64,000 bases of DNA, from the NCBI GenBank assembly GCA_964023205.1, contig OZ026840.1, positions 28,524,064 through 28,588,063 on the forward strand, in the 5' to 3' direction. Below the pieces are notes generated by a model. The model was not told the DNA's origin, searched no databases, and worked only from the letters and a program-made list of their open reading frames with translations. The translations under genes and the position numbers were made by a program. Origin of the DNA: Lutraria lutraria. Its lineage: Eukaryota; Mollusca; Bivalvia; Venerida; Mactridae. Shown piece by piece: positions 26,566 to 39,900 of the stretch (position 1 is the stretch's first letter; every line of letters begins with the position of its first letter).

Positions 26566-29500
26566 TAATAAACACTATTTCTCAAATATCACTTTGTCAC
26601 TGGAAAACTCGTTGAACACAAAACTCATTTTATCTTGGATATTATGATTATGCTGCTTTGCCCTGAAATTCAATGGTAAATCAGTCAACAGTGGAATGAT
26701 GTACATATCACATGTAATTAAACTAACAATAAAGTACCTTATATATAAAAGTAATATATACTGATAGGTAGGTACAAGACATATATAAGAACTTGTAATT
26801 ACGTTAATACACGTTAGGAATAGAGCAACTGATAAATATTTATAGGTAAACTTGTACATGTAGGTAAGTTTCAATCAGCCGTGTATATAATGATAAGCGA
26901 GCTATGTATGTATTTGCAATATATGACAAAAGGAAGTAACAAAACATTTTAGAAAACATCACCCTACACTCGGAAATGCATGGAAACATACAAGACCACA
27001 AAACTTCAATTCATCTCAGTTATTATTGTGCGTTCCTTTGTTCGGAAATTCAATGGTGAATTACTCAATTAGTTATTCAAAAGAAATTATTAAGTACTGC
27101 AAATTAAGTATAAATCACAAATAATTTAGTACTGGCATTTAAGTACAAAGTACGAATAGCATTCATTTTCAATTTTAAACACAGCCCTCAGCTTTCACAA
27201 TGTCAAAAATTCCTCAACTCGTTTGATTACACTATGAACTACAAAGTAGCCTAAACAAACATGAAAAAATTCACAGTGTGAAAGTTAGGACTCTGTTTTA
27301 AATGGAAAATAAATTTGGAAAAACATTCAAAACTGACAATTTAAAATATGGAAACCCTCAATGACATATTGAAGTTATTGCTGGATATTGTAGTTTAAAT
27401 CCATTTTGATATTTTAATACATTATTTTTGACACTGAAATAAGCATTAGTTCAGGTGAGAAATATATATAATTGTTGATCATCAAATATTATTTTACTGA
27501 CACAGAAATGCACACTTAATCATAAGCTATTACTTAAAACTCATATCAGTTATGTATTTTCAGTAAATATTGAACAATGCCATTTTAGGATGTGTTGCAA
27601 AAGTGTCAGGTGGCCATTTTGTCCCAGATTTGTGCTCTGATGACTAATTTTAAATATACACAAAACATAGGTACGATAGATATGCATATCATCTTAGAAA
27701 TGGACAAATCTTATCAAGCTTAAAACCAAATAACTGTGTCATGATAATTCTGGATATTTTGTACCGGAAGTTAAATGATTTTATTTGTATATACATTGCA
27801 ATTCCATAATAACATCGTCATGCTTTTGACCAAAGGCTTTTATTAAGAACTTATTAACTGAAAATGAATTGTAATGTCATAAATTTAGAAAATCAACATA
27901 CTTCATGATAATCCAATCCATTCAAAGGAAATTTTGTTTTCTTGCACGTGAACATCAACAGATGTTTCACATCTATACATGTCATATACCAACAAGTTAG
28001 CACAGACAAAGATCTGGTGTGTTTATATACTTCAAAATAGTCATCGTACAGGCGTTCGTTATAGGACCAACACTATTTATTAATAGACAGAGACCCGAAT
28101 ATTTGACAAAAGCACTTCCGAAACTTTCGTGGAGTAGTCCGAAAATAACTTTCAGTCCCGATAGTTTTCGCAGAACATGTATATTTCAATTCAAACTAAC
28201 ATCCATTATCCGATTTTTTTGTTAAATCCGAGTACTATGGATTATGTGTAGTGGTGAACAAGTCCCTGAAATCATTCAAACTCGTAATTACACACCAGTA
28301 ATCCTAAATCCACACTTAGATCAACCTGAGTTTCATATTGAACGTAGTCTTTGTGTCAAAAGGTGCGAACCACATTCAAGTTCGGATCTATCAATAAATT
28401 GCATCAATTATATCTTAATTTGACTTTTATACGCAAACAATATTAATGTGTTCACATTAATTCTCAGTGTTTGAACAAAAAATTGTCTCTAAAATTAACT
28501 AAACATACGACAACACAAGACCGATATAGATCCCTAGCACGTGAAAAAAAACCCGGAAAACTATGGAACGCCATATCTGCAATTTGAATGATTATGTCCT
28601 ATCTATTTTCATTATACGATGACTATTTGTCATTATACGCCACCTACGTTTTAATTATATTAAGTTGCTGTGTCATTACTATGTGGCCATTTCTCCATAT
28701 CATGCCACCTCTCGAAGAAAATATGCTGTTTTGAAGATGTCGGTCGGTAGGTACAAGCCAGTTGGCTCTTTGGGATTCTCCGTGTTTCATAAACACTTCT
28801 TGTTCCTTTATACGCGATTTCCTTTGCATTTTATGATGTCAATTTGGTGCCTTAAACACAAGCAAAACATCTGTGCGCTGTTAATTTATCAGCTATTGAT
28901 GTGCAATCTAATCATATTCATTTTTCATTATACGAAGACCGTTTGTCATAATACGCTGTGAATGTGTTATTACATAATAATATACATGTTCATTTATCAT
29001 TATGCTTCTGTGCCATTACATGCCGCTTGTCTGTCAATATACCTTGGTTATTTTTTGATCGAGTCACCTTTTTATGATGTGCAAAACTGCACTATTTCAC
29101 TTCTTCAAATTAAAAGTTTTCGCGGGAGGTCACTCGCATTCCAAGATGACCCCAGAGGATTTATACAATGTCGTAGAGTCATTTAAAATGTTTTTAAATG
29201 AATGAAAAATGCGCAGTTTGGTCTGCACCATCAAGCATTTATCGAGCAGTTATCGTGTCAGAACGTAACACTGATGTGAACCACAAAACATACAGTCATG
29301 TTGACTTTTTCAATAATTACTTAAGTTATGTTCTTCTAATTTACGCAACTGTTGTCTTGTCTAGACCACAAAGTGTTGATGTTTTCTGTTGATTATCGGG
29401 AGGTCAACCTGTCATAAACCACAGGAAGACAGAATCAAGACGCTGTAGGAATGTCAATTTGCATTGAACTTATCAATAATCACATAAAATATGATAGGCT

Positions 29501-29769
29501 ATCCAACAGTAAATAAAACATACCTGAAGACATTCCTACAAAATTTGGTCTATGTTATCTATTCTGCATTAAGACTGTGAGTTTTGATGCGAATAAAAGT
29601 ACTATATCTTGCTACATTCACCTTTCACATTGTTTAACCAGTTCCCTACCGATATTGCAGTGCGGGTATGTAAGTTCAGTTTCCATGTGTACTTTCAGAA
29701 CTTCAGTTGATGCATTCCTGGTAATGACTGCTATTAATACTACCAGACGTGGACTGAGTTGGTGCTGTG

Positions 29770-31500
29770 ATGTTGACTGTAGTTCATGTTATCTGATGTT
29801 AGCTGTAGTTGATGTTATCTGATGTTGATTGTATGATCGATGTAGTATGATGTTGTCTGTAGTTGATGCTATCTTTTCTTGACTGTAAACAATGTTATCT
29901 GATATTGGCTATAGTTAATTGTATCTGATGTTTTCTGTATTTGATGTTATTTTATCTTAAGTGTAGATGATGTTACCTGATGTTGATTGTAGATGATGTT
30001 ACTTGATGTTGACTGTAGTTGATGTAATCTGATATTATCTTATGTTCACTGTAGAGTGTAGTTGATACCATCCGATCTTGATTGTATAATCGATGTTATA
30101 TGATGTTGTCGGTAGTTGATGTTATCTTTTGTTGACTGTACATAGTGGATGTTACATGTTATCTGATGTTGTCAGTAGATGATGTTATATGATGTTGTCT
30201 GTAGTTGATGTTATATGATGTTGTCTGTAGTTGATGTTATATGATGCTGTCAGTAGTTGATGTTATATGATGCTGTCAGGAGATGATGTTATAACATGTT
30301 GTCTGTAGTTGATGTTATATGATGTTGTCAGTAGATGATGTTATATGATGTTGTCTGTAGTTGATGTTATATGATGTTGTCTGTAGATGATGTTATATGA
30401 TGTTGTCAGTAGATGATGTTATCTGATGTTGTCAGGAGATGGTGTTATATGATGTTGTCTGTAGTTGATGTTATATGATGCTGTCAGGAGATGATGTTAT
30501 CTGATGTTGTCTGTAGTTGATGTTATATGATGTTGTCAGTAGATGATGTTATCTGATGTTGTCAGTAGATGATGTTATATGATGTTGTCTGTAGTTGATG
30601 TTATATGATGTTGTCAGTAGATGATGTTATCTGATGCTGTCAGGAGATGATGTTATCTGATGTTGTCTGTAGTTGATGTTATATGATGTTGTCTGTAGTT
30701 GATGCTATATGATGTTGTCTGTAGTTGATGTTATATGATGTTGTCTGTAGTTGATGTTATATGATATTGTCAGTAGATGATGTTATATGATGTTGTCTGT
30801 AGTTGATGTTATCTGATGTTGTCAGGAGATGGTGTTATATGATGTTGTCTGTAGTTGATGTTATATGATGCTGTCAGGAGATGATGTTATAAGATGTTGT
30901 CTGTAGTTGATGTTATATGATGCTGTCAGGAGATATGTTATAAGATGTTGTCTGTAGTTGATGTTATATGATGTTGTCAGTAGATGATGTTATCTGATGT
31001 TGTCAGTAGATGATGTTATATGATGTTGTCTGTAGTTGATGCTATATGATGTTGTCTGTAGTTGATGTTTTATGATGCTGTCAGGAGATGATGTTATAAG
31101 ATGTTGTCTGTAGTTTATGTTATCTGATGCTGTCTGTTGTTAATGTCATCTGATGATGACTGTATATTTGATATTATCTGATGTTATCTGATTTTGATTT
31201 TATCTGATGTTGACTGTAGCTGATGTTATCTGAAACTGTCTGTTGTTAATGTCATCTGATGATGACAGTATATTTGATATTATTTGATGTTATCTGATGT
31301 TGATTTTATCTGATGTTGACTGTATCTGGTGTTATCTGATATATAGTGTAGTTGATGTTATCTTATGTTGTCTGTAGTTAATGTTATCTGATGTTGTCTG
31401 TAGTTGATGTCATATGATGTAGACTGTAGTTGATGTAATCTGATGTTGATGACAGCTGATGTTGGTTGTCATGTAATGTTGACTGTAGTTGGTATTATTT
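29770..31500 (+). repeat. 26-bp minisatellite in left arm
   Basis: More than 60 copies of a unit such as AGTTGATGTTATATGATGTT + GTCTGT, with TAGTTG/TAGATG and TAT/TCT variants. Both ends (29,770-30,120 and 31,120-31,500) are degenerate, while the centre is regular. Complementary copies lie at 47,600-47,812 and 48,690-48,860 in the right arm. Confidence 0.95.
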
Positions 31501-32150
31501 GTTATATAGCCAGTTAACGAATATTGTGAGTTAGTAAAAAATAGTTAAATCTGGAGAAGGTAACAAGGTACGATTTAATGTCAAAATGCAGGTAATAGAA
31601 AATAGAATCAAATCAAGCTCCTGCATTATGTATTACTCGCTTAATGATACTAACTAGTGGTTCGACGTTAAACTAATGAAATTTCACATTCATTCATGAA
31701 TGAAGGCCCTCGTGTGTCTAAAAATGCGTTTGATTAATATGTTGTCAAGGAATGGCATATGCAAGTCAGCCAATGATAAGTAGAAATGTTAAATGTTGTG
31801 AGTTAGTAACAAGTGGCTAATTCAGGAAACGATTTAATGTCAAAATGCAGTTAATAGAAATATAGAATAAAAACATTATATACGAGTACATATAAATATA
31901 TTACCGACATTATGTTTATCTCTTTTGGTTAAATATCAAAATAGGTCTACCGTGTAGAAAGTAATACTTTAAACAAAACTTTTTATCTAATACATGCATT
32001 GTATTTCTTTCTATCTCTTTCCATATCAAACTGGTAATTGAAGGCCAAGGTGAAAAGGGGCCACAGTTAGTTTGTATGACCCTTTAAACTATACTACTAA
32101 AGATTTGATGAGGATCACTTTTTGTTTTGTATGGCATTATCGTTGATTTT
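31501..32150. other. AT-rich sequence of the left arm
   Basis: No gene is seen. A short internal direct repeat occurs: 'ttgtgagttagtaa' with 'gatttaatgtcaaaatgcag' at about 31,524-31,592 and again at 31,797-31,850. Confidence 0.5.
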
Positions 32151-32153
32151 GGA

Positions 32154-32470
32154 TTACATATATAAGATATGTCCTCGTGTGTCAAAAACAGCCTTATATC
32201 GACGACTCCTCATGTTTCTGATGAGACGCCCAACCATAAATTGTGGGATTCGAGTCCATATTTCAGGAAGTGCCTCTCTTAGATGTCTGGTGATTGTTGG
32301 CTGGACTGGACGCTCAGATATCGCTCTCTGCAGCATATCCCAGACTTGTTCCACGGGATTTAGGTCACGAGATCGAGCGGGCCAGCCCATTCGAGCAATA
32401 GTGTCCCTTTCAAGGTGGTGTCAGTGGCCCTATGAACACGGCGTTATCGTCCATGAAAGTGAACTCCAAT
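32154..32470 (-). pseudogene. Tc1-like transposase relic (C-terminal part)
   Basis: The minus strand encodes 'WPARSRDLNPVEQVWDML' (32,154-32,390 frame), the Tc1 WPARSPDLNPIEHxWDxL block that carries the third catalytic residue (Glu of NPVE). It continues to 'RRYKAVFDTRGHIL', a typical C-terminus. Upstream, in other frames, are 'TFMDDNAVF' (the second catalytic Asp block, normally FMDDNARPHRA) and 'HRATDTT'. At least two frameshifts separate these pieces. The N-terminal DNA-binding region and terminal inverted repeats are not found. The relic lies in the left arm only, so it inserted after the arms formed or was lost from the right arm. Confidence 0.9.
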
Positions 32471-32526
32471 TTTTATTTTGACCCCTATCAAGTGCGCCAT
32501 TACTTCACTAGAAAAGTTTTCATCCC

Positions 32527-32612
32527 AGCAGTATGAGGTCAACTTATATGGATTCAAAATGAATCAACTTGATTTTCTGTATTGGTCTTACTACCACCAA
32601 TCTTATACTTTT
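32527..32612 (+). repeat. Small interspersed repeat, copy 1
   Basis: The sequence starting AGCAGTATGAGGTCAACTTA is about 80 percent like 50,534-50,622, where the second copy sits inside a SINE. It has no coding potential. Confidence 0.7.
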
Positions 32613-33300
32613 CCATCAATATTTTCTGTAATGGGGTGGGACGTATATTAAGTATTACTAAGTACATAATTATGTAACAGATATATAAACTTCTGGCAAC
32701 CCGTGTTCTGTTTTTTTTTTCATATGTGTAAGATTTGAAATGAAATAAATATAGATAATGGGTACAGGAACTAACAAAAATGTTATTATCAGTGTGATAC
32801 ATGTACTACTAGTATTCTTTAACTCATTTTTGTGCATTGAAAAATATCGCACATACCTACATGTATATAATAGCGAGGTCACTTTCGTCCCTCTTTGAGT
32901 TACACAAATTAATACGATTAATGAAAACATGGTATGTTTTAGAAGTCAGTTTGAATATAACACACCAATATACTTCGTATGAATACCAACCATTTTCTAT
33001 CAACACATTTCGTGAATGAACTCAGGAAAAAACGTGCTGCATTAATCCTTTTTATTCAATAAAGCAAACATCTTTTGTTATTCTAATCATCGCACATTCT
33101 TTCTTTTGTTATGTATTTTATACCTAATCTAATCATCCACACATACCAAGCATGAACCATATACATTTTTTGTAAACGATGTCCAAATGAAGGGAAGTAA
33201 GTCGAATACTAGACTGGGCCGTCGCCCTTTATATGTACACATGGCAACCGTTATGGCGATCTCGCTTAAATCGATCTTTTTCGCAATAAGAAGAAATCAA

Positions 33301-36300
33301 AGTACTGAAAGTACTGTCGGAATTTGATTTTTTTCATATGAGACAAGTCACTGCCATGGTGTTGCTGGCAACACAACAATGACAGTTAGGAGAAGGTACA
33401 GTTCATGGATATTCATGCTTAGGAATTAACATACACCATCTCAATATTGCCATCTTTTTATGTACATATTCCGATATTCATGTGCTAAATTCCATCAACC
33501 TAACATGATGGTTATTTAAGTTATCAGATGTTTCAAGTTTATTATGAAGCCCATTATCCAGCCTATATTTTTCCGAATCCATCGGTACCAAAATAATCAT
33601 TGTTGCTGTCGTATTTACTGATTTAATACATACCGAAAAGCTCTTCAAAACGCTCCATTTTAATAATATATCTTGATTATGACCACATATCACTTTAAAT
33701 GCACACTACAGTGTTAGAAACGAATTAAAATCGACCTATATAATTCTTTTAGTGATAATTTGGTTTTGAAGAATTTTTCGATTTTCCATGTTTTAGTTCC
33801 TAACTCGGAACAAAACTGACATAAACCACTATCAATTGATTAATCGTAGTTTAAGATTTTTTTTTCAGAAAAATATATGTAATTGGTATATGAATTATAT
33901 TCAAACTCAATATCATGATGTTGGACTATATGACAGGTTTTGAAGTGAAAGTAAAAGTTTATTGTAAAAAAAATATAGCTATTCGGAAACGAGCCGTAAT
34001 ACCGCGACATTTGCCGATCTCGCTACGGAATATACCGACATCGCACGATTTCATCAGTTCCGTTACGATCCTTCTGTCTTAACATCAAATACCCTTCACA
34101 CACTGTGAACCAACATAATAATTGCGAACTTCACAATAACTGCTATTTCTTCGCAAATGTATGTGTACTGCCGTTCTGTTCTCTGCACTTCGACGGGAAA
34201 ACCCCGCATTCTATTTTTAGAATTTATCCAACTATATATAGCTCTAGCCGATAGTATCGATCGATACGCGTTGTAAATATAAACCTTAACACTGATTTAC
34301 ATAGCATGTCAAAAAGTCACGTATAAGACATACATCAATAGTAGATTAATGTAATTACATGCATACTTCTGTAGAGAAATTACTGACCTACTGAACGAAA
34401 GCCGAAAGTAGAACTATTTTATGCTAAACTAGTTGGTTTCCTAACCCTATCTTACCGCACACAATAGAGTGAAAGTGGGAACGGGAACCATGGCAGTTAT
34501 GGAGCTCACGGCATTTTTGTAAGTCGATGATAGCAAAGGAATTATCAAATTCCAAAAATGAAAAGAAAATCTGCTTCTTAAAACATTTTACAATTAAGTT
34601 TCTGTTGAGGGTCACGAGCAACTATTTCGCATCTTAAATCTGAAAATAGTTCGCGCCTCACGTGCATTCATTTAGTATCATATGGTACATGTATTTATGG
34701 TAGGCATATTTTCTCTGCAGTTCTCGTGTAGCTTTTAAATTGACATGCACTTGTTCTGTGTTTCGTTTGGATATTTTAAATGTCAATTTATTAAATGCAT
34801 GGCTTATGGTCACTGTTTACACAAAGTAACATTAAAGTTGGCCATAGCAACAGTATAAAGATCAAAGCGTTGAAGGCACTGAATTTGTTTGGGTTTTCTT
34901 CCAGGCATACCGTTGAAAGGTGTAGAATTTCTTTGGTAATTGTGCATAATTGATCTAATGGTGTACATTGTGTCAAGACTATATATACCTATACTTGACC
35001 TTCAAATTTTAATTAATAATTATCAAGGTTAATAATTATGTGATATAGTGATTTGATATCACAGGGTCTGGAAAAATGGCGGCGCCCACGAGTTCGTATG
35101 TTTCGTCTAAAGTTTAAATGTTTCTACTTTTTTGTGAAGCCTATGTTTCAGCCCACAATGTTCTGAACCAAATTTAACATTGTTACTGTCGTAGTATGTC
35201 CAAAAGCCCTGTAGAGAAATATGAAGTGGACAGACTTGTGAAATTTCTGGGCTACCGACCGCGCATGTAGTGCTCATCAATAATCTGGAAAACCAGGTAT
35301 TAATTATCATGGTACATCCAGAGTATAAAACCAGATTTGCCTTGGTTCTAATTCCAAGGATTTAGCTGGTTCTTGATAGCTCCCGGTAACCACCGGTTGC
35401 ATTATGTATAAAACACTTTAACATATCCGGGACTGTGCGCCGGATCGAGCTGGATCAGCAAGGTCCATCCGGGATTTCCACGGATGATTACCGTCAGGGT
35501 TGTACTTCCGGTTCGAAACAGCTTCTCCCGGGCCACCGGGAACCCGGAACAGTAAGGATAGAGCTTTACACAAGACGAAACGACGTTCTGGGGAAAGAGC
35601 GTTTTATAATGTAATGCTACATTGTAAAGTTTTGTTAAAACAAAAGTAGTTCGATATCATTAGGTTCTTTAAGTTAATGAGGACAACAGATGATACATCA
35701 AACTTTGTTTTAAACTAAAATCCCTGAAATTTCTACACATAGGAAGGAGAAACGACAGTTTATCAATGTTTCATAGAATGCTATGACCTGTCGTACTGAG
35801 ATTCGAACCCGGATCCCCGAGTTACAAGTCTAGCACACTAACCACTGCACCACAGTCACGGCCGTAAATTAAATATGGCGATGCGTTCTCCAAAATATAC
35901 GTAAAAATGGAGGTTAAACAGGATGCTGATACATATAAAAAAAACAATTTTTGAACGCAGTCATTTTCATTTCTTGAATCTTCATGTAGATCCCTCTGCA
36001 CTTGATTATTACTACTACAGTCGACACTGTTTATTTAGTTTTAATTTAATATCAACAAACTTCAATAGAGTGACAGTGACCTGTATCTAAAAAATCTTTA
36101 ATTCGGGGTAGGTTGCATTCACTTCAATTTGCGATTTTTTATGATAAATCCCGAATTTTTGGCAAAAAACTCGGCGGTTATCCATTAAACAACGTAAATG
36201 AAAACAGCTTCCTACTGTGACTCTATTGGGTTTGTCTTGTTGTAATTACTGCTATAAAATATTATCCGTTATCAAATATATATTTGTCTCACAAAGATGT

Positions 36301-36379
36301 TTAATGAACACCAGTTAAAACATGCACTGAGACATGTTCGCTTAAGTTCTGTGGCAATCATGGACATATAGGAACTACG
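33301..36379. other. Spacer region, mostly no recognisable gene
   Basis: AT-rich with a GC-richer island at 35,380-35,560 that contains repeated CCGG/CCGGG motifs (CTCCCGGTAACCACCGG, CTCCCGGGCCACCGGG). At 35,072-35,082 the sequence AAAAATGGCGGCGCCC matches the AANATGGCGGC motif bound by YY1 at many metazoan start sites. It is followed 20 nt later by a GTATGT donor-like sequence. A 24-codon frame starts at 35,196. None of this is enough to call a gene. Confidence 0.4.
35790..35868 (-). mobile_element. tRNA-like head of a possible SINE
   Basis: The minus strand has an A box TGGTGCAGTGGTTAG, a loop CTTGTAA (TGT, Thr-like) and a B box GGTTCGAATCTC at tRNA spacing. Stem pairing is imperfect, so it is probably a SINE promoter or tRNA pseudogene. 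The 3' body would extend toward 35,580, but no second copy in the window confirms its length. Confidence 0.6.
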
Positions 36380-37430
36380 TTCTGGTGCTAAAGCCTCTAC
36401 AGGAACTAGGACCTTGTAGTCAAGCCTCTACATGTACTGAGGTCCGGTGTTCAAGCCTCTACAGGTACTAAGTCTGGTGTTCAAGCATTTACAGGTACTA
36501 AGTCTGGTATTCAGGTCTCTTCAGGTACTAAGTCTGGGGTTCAAGCATCTACAGGTGCTAAGTCTGGTGTTAAAACATCTACAGGTGCTAAGTCCCCTCT
36601 TCAAGCCTCTACATGTACTAAGTCTGGTGTTCAAGCATCTACAGGTACTAAGTCCCCTCTTCAAGCCTCTACAGGTACTAAGTCTGGTGTTCATGCCTCT
36701 ACAGGTACTAAGTCCCCTCTTCAAGCCTCTACAGGTACTAAGTCTGGTGTTCATGCCTCTACAGGTACTAAGTCCCCTGTTCAAGCCTCTACAGGTACTA
36801 AGTCTGGTGTTCATGCCTCTACAGGTACTAAGTCCGGTGTTCAAGCATCTACAGGTACTAAGTCCCCTGTTCAAGCCTCTACAGGTACTAAGTCTGGTGT
36901 TCAAGCCTCTACAGGTACTAAGTCTGGTGTTCATGCCTCTACAGGTACTAAGTCCGGTGTTTAAGCATCTACAGGTACTAAGTCCCCTGTTCAAGCATCT
37001 ACAGGTACTAAGTCCCCTCTTCAAACCTCTACAGGTACTAAGTCTGGTGTTTAAGCATCTACAGGTACTAAGTCCGGTGTTCAAGCATCTACAGGAACTA
37101 AGTCCCCTGTTCAAGCCTCTACAGGTACTAAGTCTGGTGTTCACGGCTCTTCAGGTACTAAGTCTGGTGTTCAAGCCTCTACATGTACTAAGTCTGGTGT
37201 TCAAGCCTCTACAGGTACTGAGTCTGGTGATCAAGTACCTACAGGTACTAAGAATTGTGTTTAAGCCTCTACAGGTACTAAGTGTGGTGTTCAAGCATTT
37301 ACAGGTAATAAGTCTGGTGATCAAGCATCTGCATGTACTAAAGCTGGTGTTCAAACATTTACAGGTACTAAGTCTGGTGTACAAGCATCTACAGGTACTA
37401 AGTCTAGTGCTCAAGCCTCCACATGAACTA
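36380..37430 (+). repeat. 30-bp minisatellite
   Basis: About 35 copies of TCAAGCCTCTACAGGTACTA + AGTCTGGTGT, with an AGTCCCCTGT variant alternating in 36,590-37,140. Thirty is a multiple of three and the unit lacks stops in several frames. Frames of 350 codons (+) and 207 codons (-) therefore run through it as ten-residue repeats. They have no start context, no flanking exons and no substitution pattern that would suggest coding. Confidence 0.95.
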
Positions 37431-39520
37431 GGGTCTAGTACTCAAGTCTTACAGGGACTAGGGTCTAGTGTTCAAGCCTCTAGAGGAGTCTGTGTCTAGT
37501 GTTCAAGCATCTACAGGAGTCTGGGTCTAGTGTTCAAGCTTCTACAGGAGTCTGGGTCTAGTGTTCAAGCTTCTACATGTTATAGGGTCTAGTGTTCAAG
37601 CCTCTACATGAGTCTGGGTATAGTGTTCAAGCTTCTACATGTTATAGGGTCTAGTGTTCAAACCTTTACAGGAGTCTGGGTCTAGTGTTCAAGATTCTAC
37701 ATGTTATAGGGTCTAGTGTTCAAACCTCTACAGGAGTCTGGGTATAGTGTTCAAGATTCTACATGTTATAGGGTCTAGTGTTCAAACCTCTACAGGAGTC
37801 TGGGTCTAGTGTTCAAGCTTCTACATGTTATAGGGTCTAGTGTTCAAGCCTTTACAGGAGTCTGGGTATAGTGTTCAAGCTTCTACATGTTATAGGGTCT
37901 AGTGTTCAAGCCTCTACAGGAGTCTGGGTATAGTGTTCATGCTTCTACATGTTATAGGGTCTAGTGTTCAAGCCTCTACAGGAGTCTGGGTCTAGTGTTC
38001 AAGCTTCTACATGTTATAGGGTCTAGTGTTCAAACCTCTACAGGAGTCTGGGTATAGTGTTCAAGATTCTACATGTTATAGGGTCTAGTGTTCAAACCTC
38101 TACAGGAGTCTGGGTATAGTGTTCAAGCTTCTACATGTTATAGGGTCTAGTATTCAAACCTCTACAGGAGTCTGGGTGTAGTGTTCAAGCTTCTACATGT
38201 TATAGGGTCTAGTGTTCAAGCCTTTACAGGAGTCTGGGTCTAGTGTTCAAGCTTCTACATGTTATAGGGTCTAGTATTCAAGCCTCTACAGGAGTCTGGG
38301 TATAGTGTTCAAGCTTCTACATGTTATAGGGTCTAGTGTTCAAACCTCTACAGGAGTCTGGGTATAGTGTTCAAGCTTCTACATGTTATAGGGTCTAGTG
38401 TTCAAGCCTTTACAGGAGTCTGGGTATAGTGTTCAAGCTTCTACATGTTATAGGGTCTAGTGTTCAAGCCTTTACAGGAGTCTGGGTCTAGTGTTCAAGC
38501 TTCTACATGTTATAGGGTCTAGTGTTCAAGCCTTTACAGGAGTCTGGGTATAGTGTTCAAGATTCTACATGTTATAGGGTCTAGTATTCAAGCCTCTACA
38601 GGAGTCTGGGTATAGTGTTCAAGCTTCTACATGTTATAGGGTCTAGTGTTCAAGCCTTTACAGGAGTCTGGGTCTAGTGTTCAAGCTTCTACATGTTATA
38701 GGGTCTAGTGTTCAAGCCTTTACAGGAGTCTGGGTATAGTGTTCAAGCTTCTACATGTTTTAGGGTCTAGTGTTCAAACCTTTACAGGAGTCTGGGTATA
38801 GTGTTCAAGCTTCTACATGTTATAGGGTCTAGTATTCAAGCCTCTACAGGAGTCTGGGTATAGTGTTCAAGCTTCTACATGTTATAGGGTCTAGTGTTCA
38901 AACCTCTACAGGAGTCTGGGTATAGTGTTCAAGCTTCTACATGTTATAGGGTCTAGTGTTCAAACCTCTACAGGAGTCTGGGTATAGTGTTCAAGCTTCT
39001 ACATGTTATAGGGTCTAGTGTTCAAGCCTTTACAGGAGTCTGGGTATAGTGTTCAAGATTCTACATGTTATAGGGTCTAGTGTTCAAACCTTTACAGGAG
39101 TCTGGGTCTAGTGTTCAAGCTTCTACATGTTATAGGGTCTAGTGTTCAAACCTCTACAGGAGTCTGGGTATAGTGTTCAAGCTTCTACATGTTATAGGGT
39201 CTAGTGTTCAAGCCTTTACAGGAGTCTGGGTCTAGTGTTCAAGCTTCTACATGTTATAGGGTCTAGTGTTCAAACCTTTACAGGAGTCTGGGTATAGTGT
39301 TCAAGCTTCTACATGTTATAGGGTCTAGTGTTCAAGCCTTTACAGGAGTCTGGGTATAGTGTTCAAGCTTCTACATGTTATAGGGTCTAGTGTTCAAGCC
39401 TTTACAGGAGTCTGGGTATAGTGTTCAAGCTTCTACATGTTATAGGGTCTAGTGTTCAAGCCTCTACAGGAGTCTGGGTCTAGTGTTCAAGATTCTACAG
39501 GAGCTAGGGTCTGGTACTCA
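37431..39520 (+). repeat. 62-bp dimeric repeat derived from the 30-bp unit
   Basis: About 33 copies of a dimer of two 31-bp halves: AGTGTTCAAGCCTTTACAGG + AGTCTGGGTAT, and AGTGTTCAAGCTTCTACATG + TTATAGGGTCT. Both halves are recognisable relatives of the adjacent 30-bp unit. This is therefore a higher-order stage of the same array. Confidence 0.95.
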
Positions 39521-39591
39521 AGTCTTTACAGCAACTAGGGTCTAGAATGCATACTCCTTTACAGGTATTTGAGTCTAGTGAACAGGCCTAT

Positions 39592-39660
39592 GACCCGCCT
39601 CCGTGGTCAAGTGGTGAAGGTCGATGACTTCAAATTACTGTAACCTCTCACTGCTAAAGG
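39592..39660 (+). mobile_element. SINE head fragment (same family as 46,386 and 50,362)
   Basis: CCTCCGTGGTCAAGTGG (A box) is followed by GACTTCAAATTACTGTAACC and CTCTCACTGCT. The B box and the rest of the element are missing. The same head is seen at 46,395 and, inverted, at about 50,640-50,715. Confidence 0.75.
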
Positions 39661-39706
39661 GCTGAGGATGTATGGTGGCTGATTTCTGCCATTTCATATT
39701 TTCATT

Positions 39707-39900
39707 TGTCGTGTCTTCGCCTTCGACCTTAGAGAACACACGAAATATTGAAGGCGAAATAACGATAATTTTTTAGGCGAACACACAAAATCTTCTCTTG
39801 TATAGTTTCGTGTCGGTGGGTATAAATCTTCGTATCGGCGCCCTACATTTGCCGTCTGTTCCTGTCTTCGCCTAGATAGGCGAAAGGCGAAGACACGACA
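39707..39900. mobile_element. MITE-like element with TGTCGTGTCTTCGCC inverted ends
   Basis: The left end TGTCGTGTCTTCGCCTTCG is matched by the complement of GGCGAAGACACGACA at 39,886-39,900. The interior repeats further pieces of the same motif (AGGCGAACACAC, TTTCGTGTCGGTG, CTGTCTTCGCC). It is about 194 bp with no coding potential. Confidence 0.75.

Larger units (their letters stand above)
25990..33300 (+). repeat. Left arm of large inverted duplication
   Basis: Blocks here reappear reverse-complemented in 46,735-55,500. Pairs are 25,998-26,300 with 55,040-55,490; 26,340-26,700 with 54,590-55,000; 28,100-28,400 with 53,450-53,760; 28,530-28,620 with 53,215-53,330; 28,740-29,080 with 51,430-51,770; 29,260-29,420 with 48,940-49,115; the minisatellite 29,770-31,500 with 47,600-48,860; and 32,830-33,270 with 46,735-47,215. 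By eye, identity is about 65-85 percent within blocks. Block 27,340-27,790 matches 55,500-55,765, which is out of order. No host gene is recognised in the arm. Confidence 0.85.

Noticed and set aside
36447..37499. 350-codon plus-strand frame resembling a Leu-rich repeat protein
   Set aside because: The 30-bp minisatellite keeps several frames on both strands open. There is no conserved start context or non-repetitive domain.
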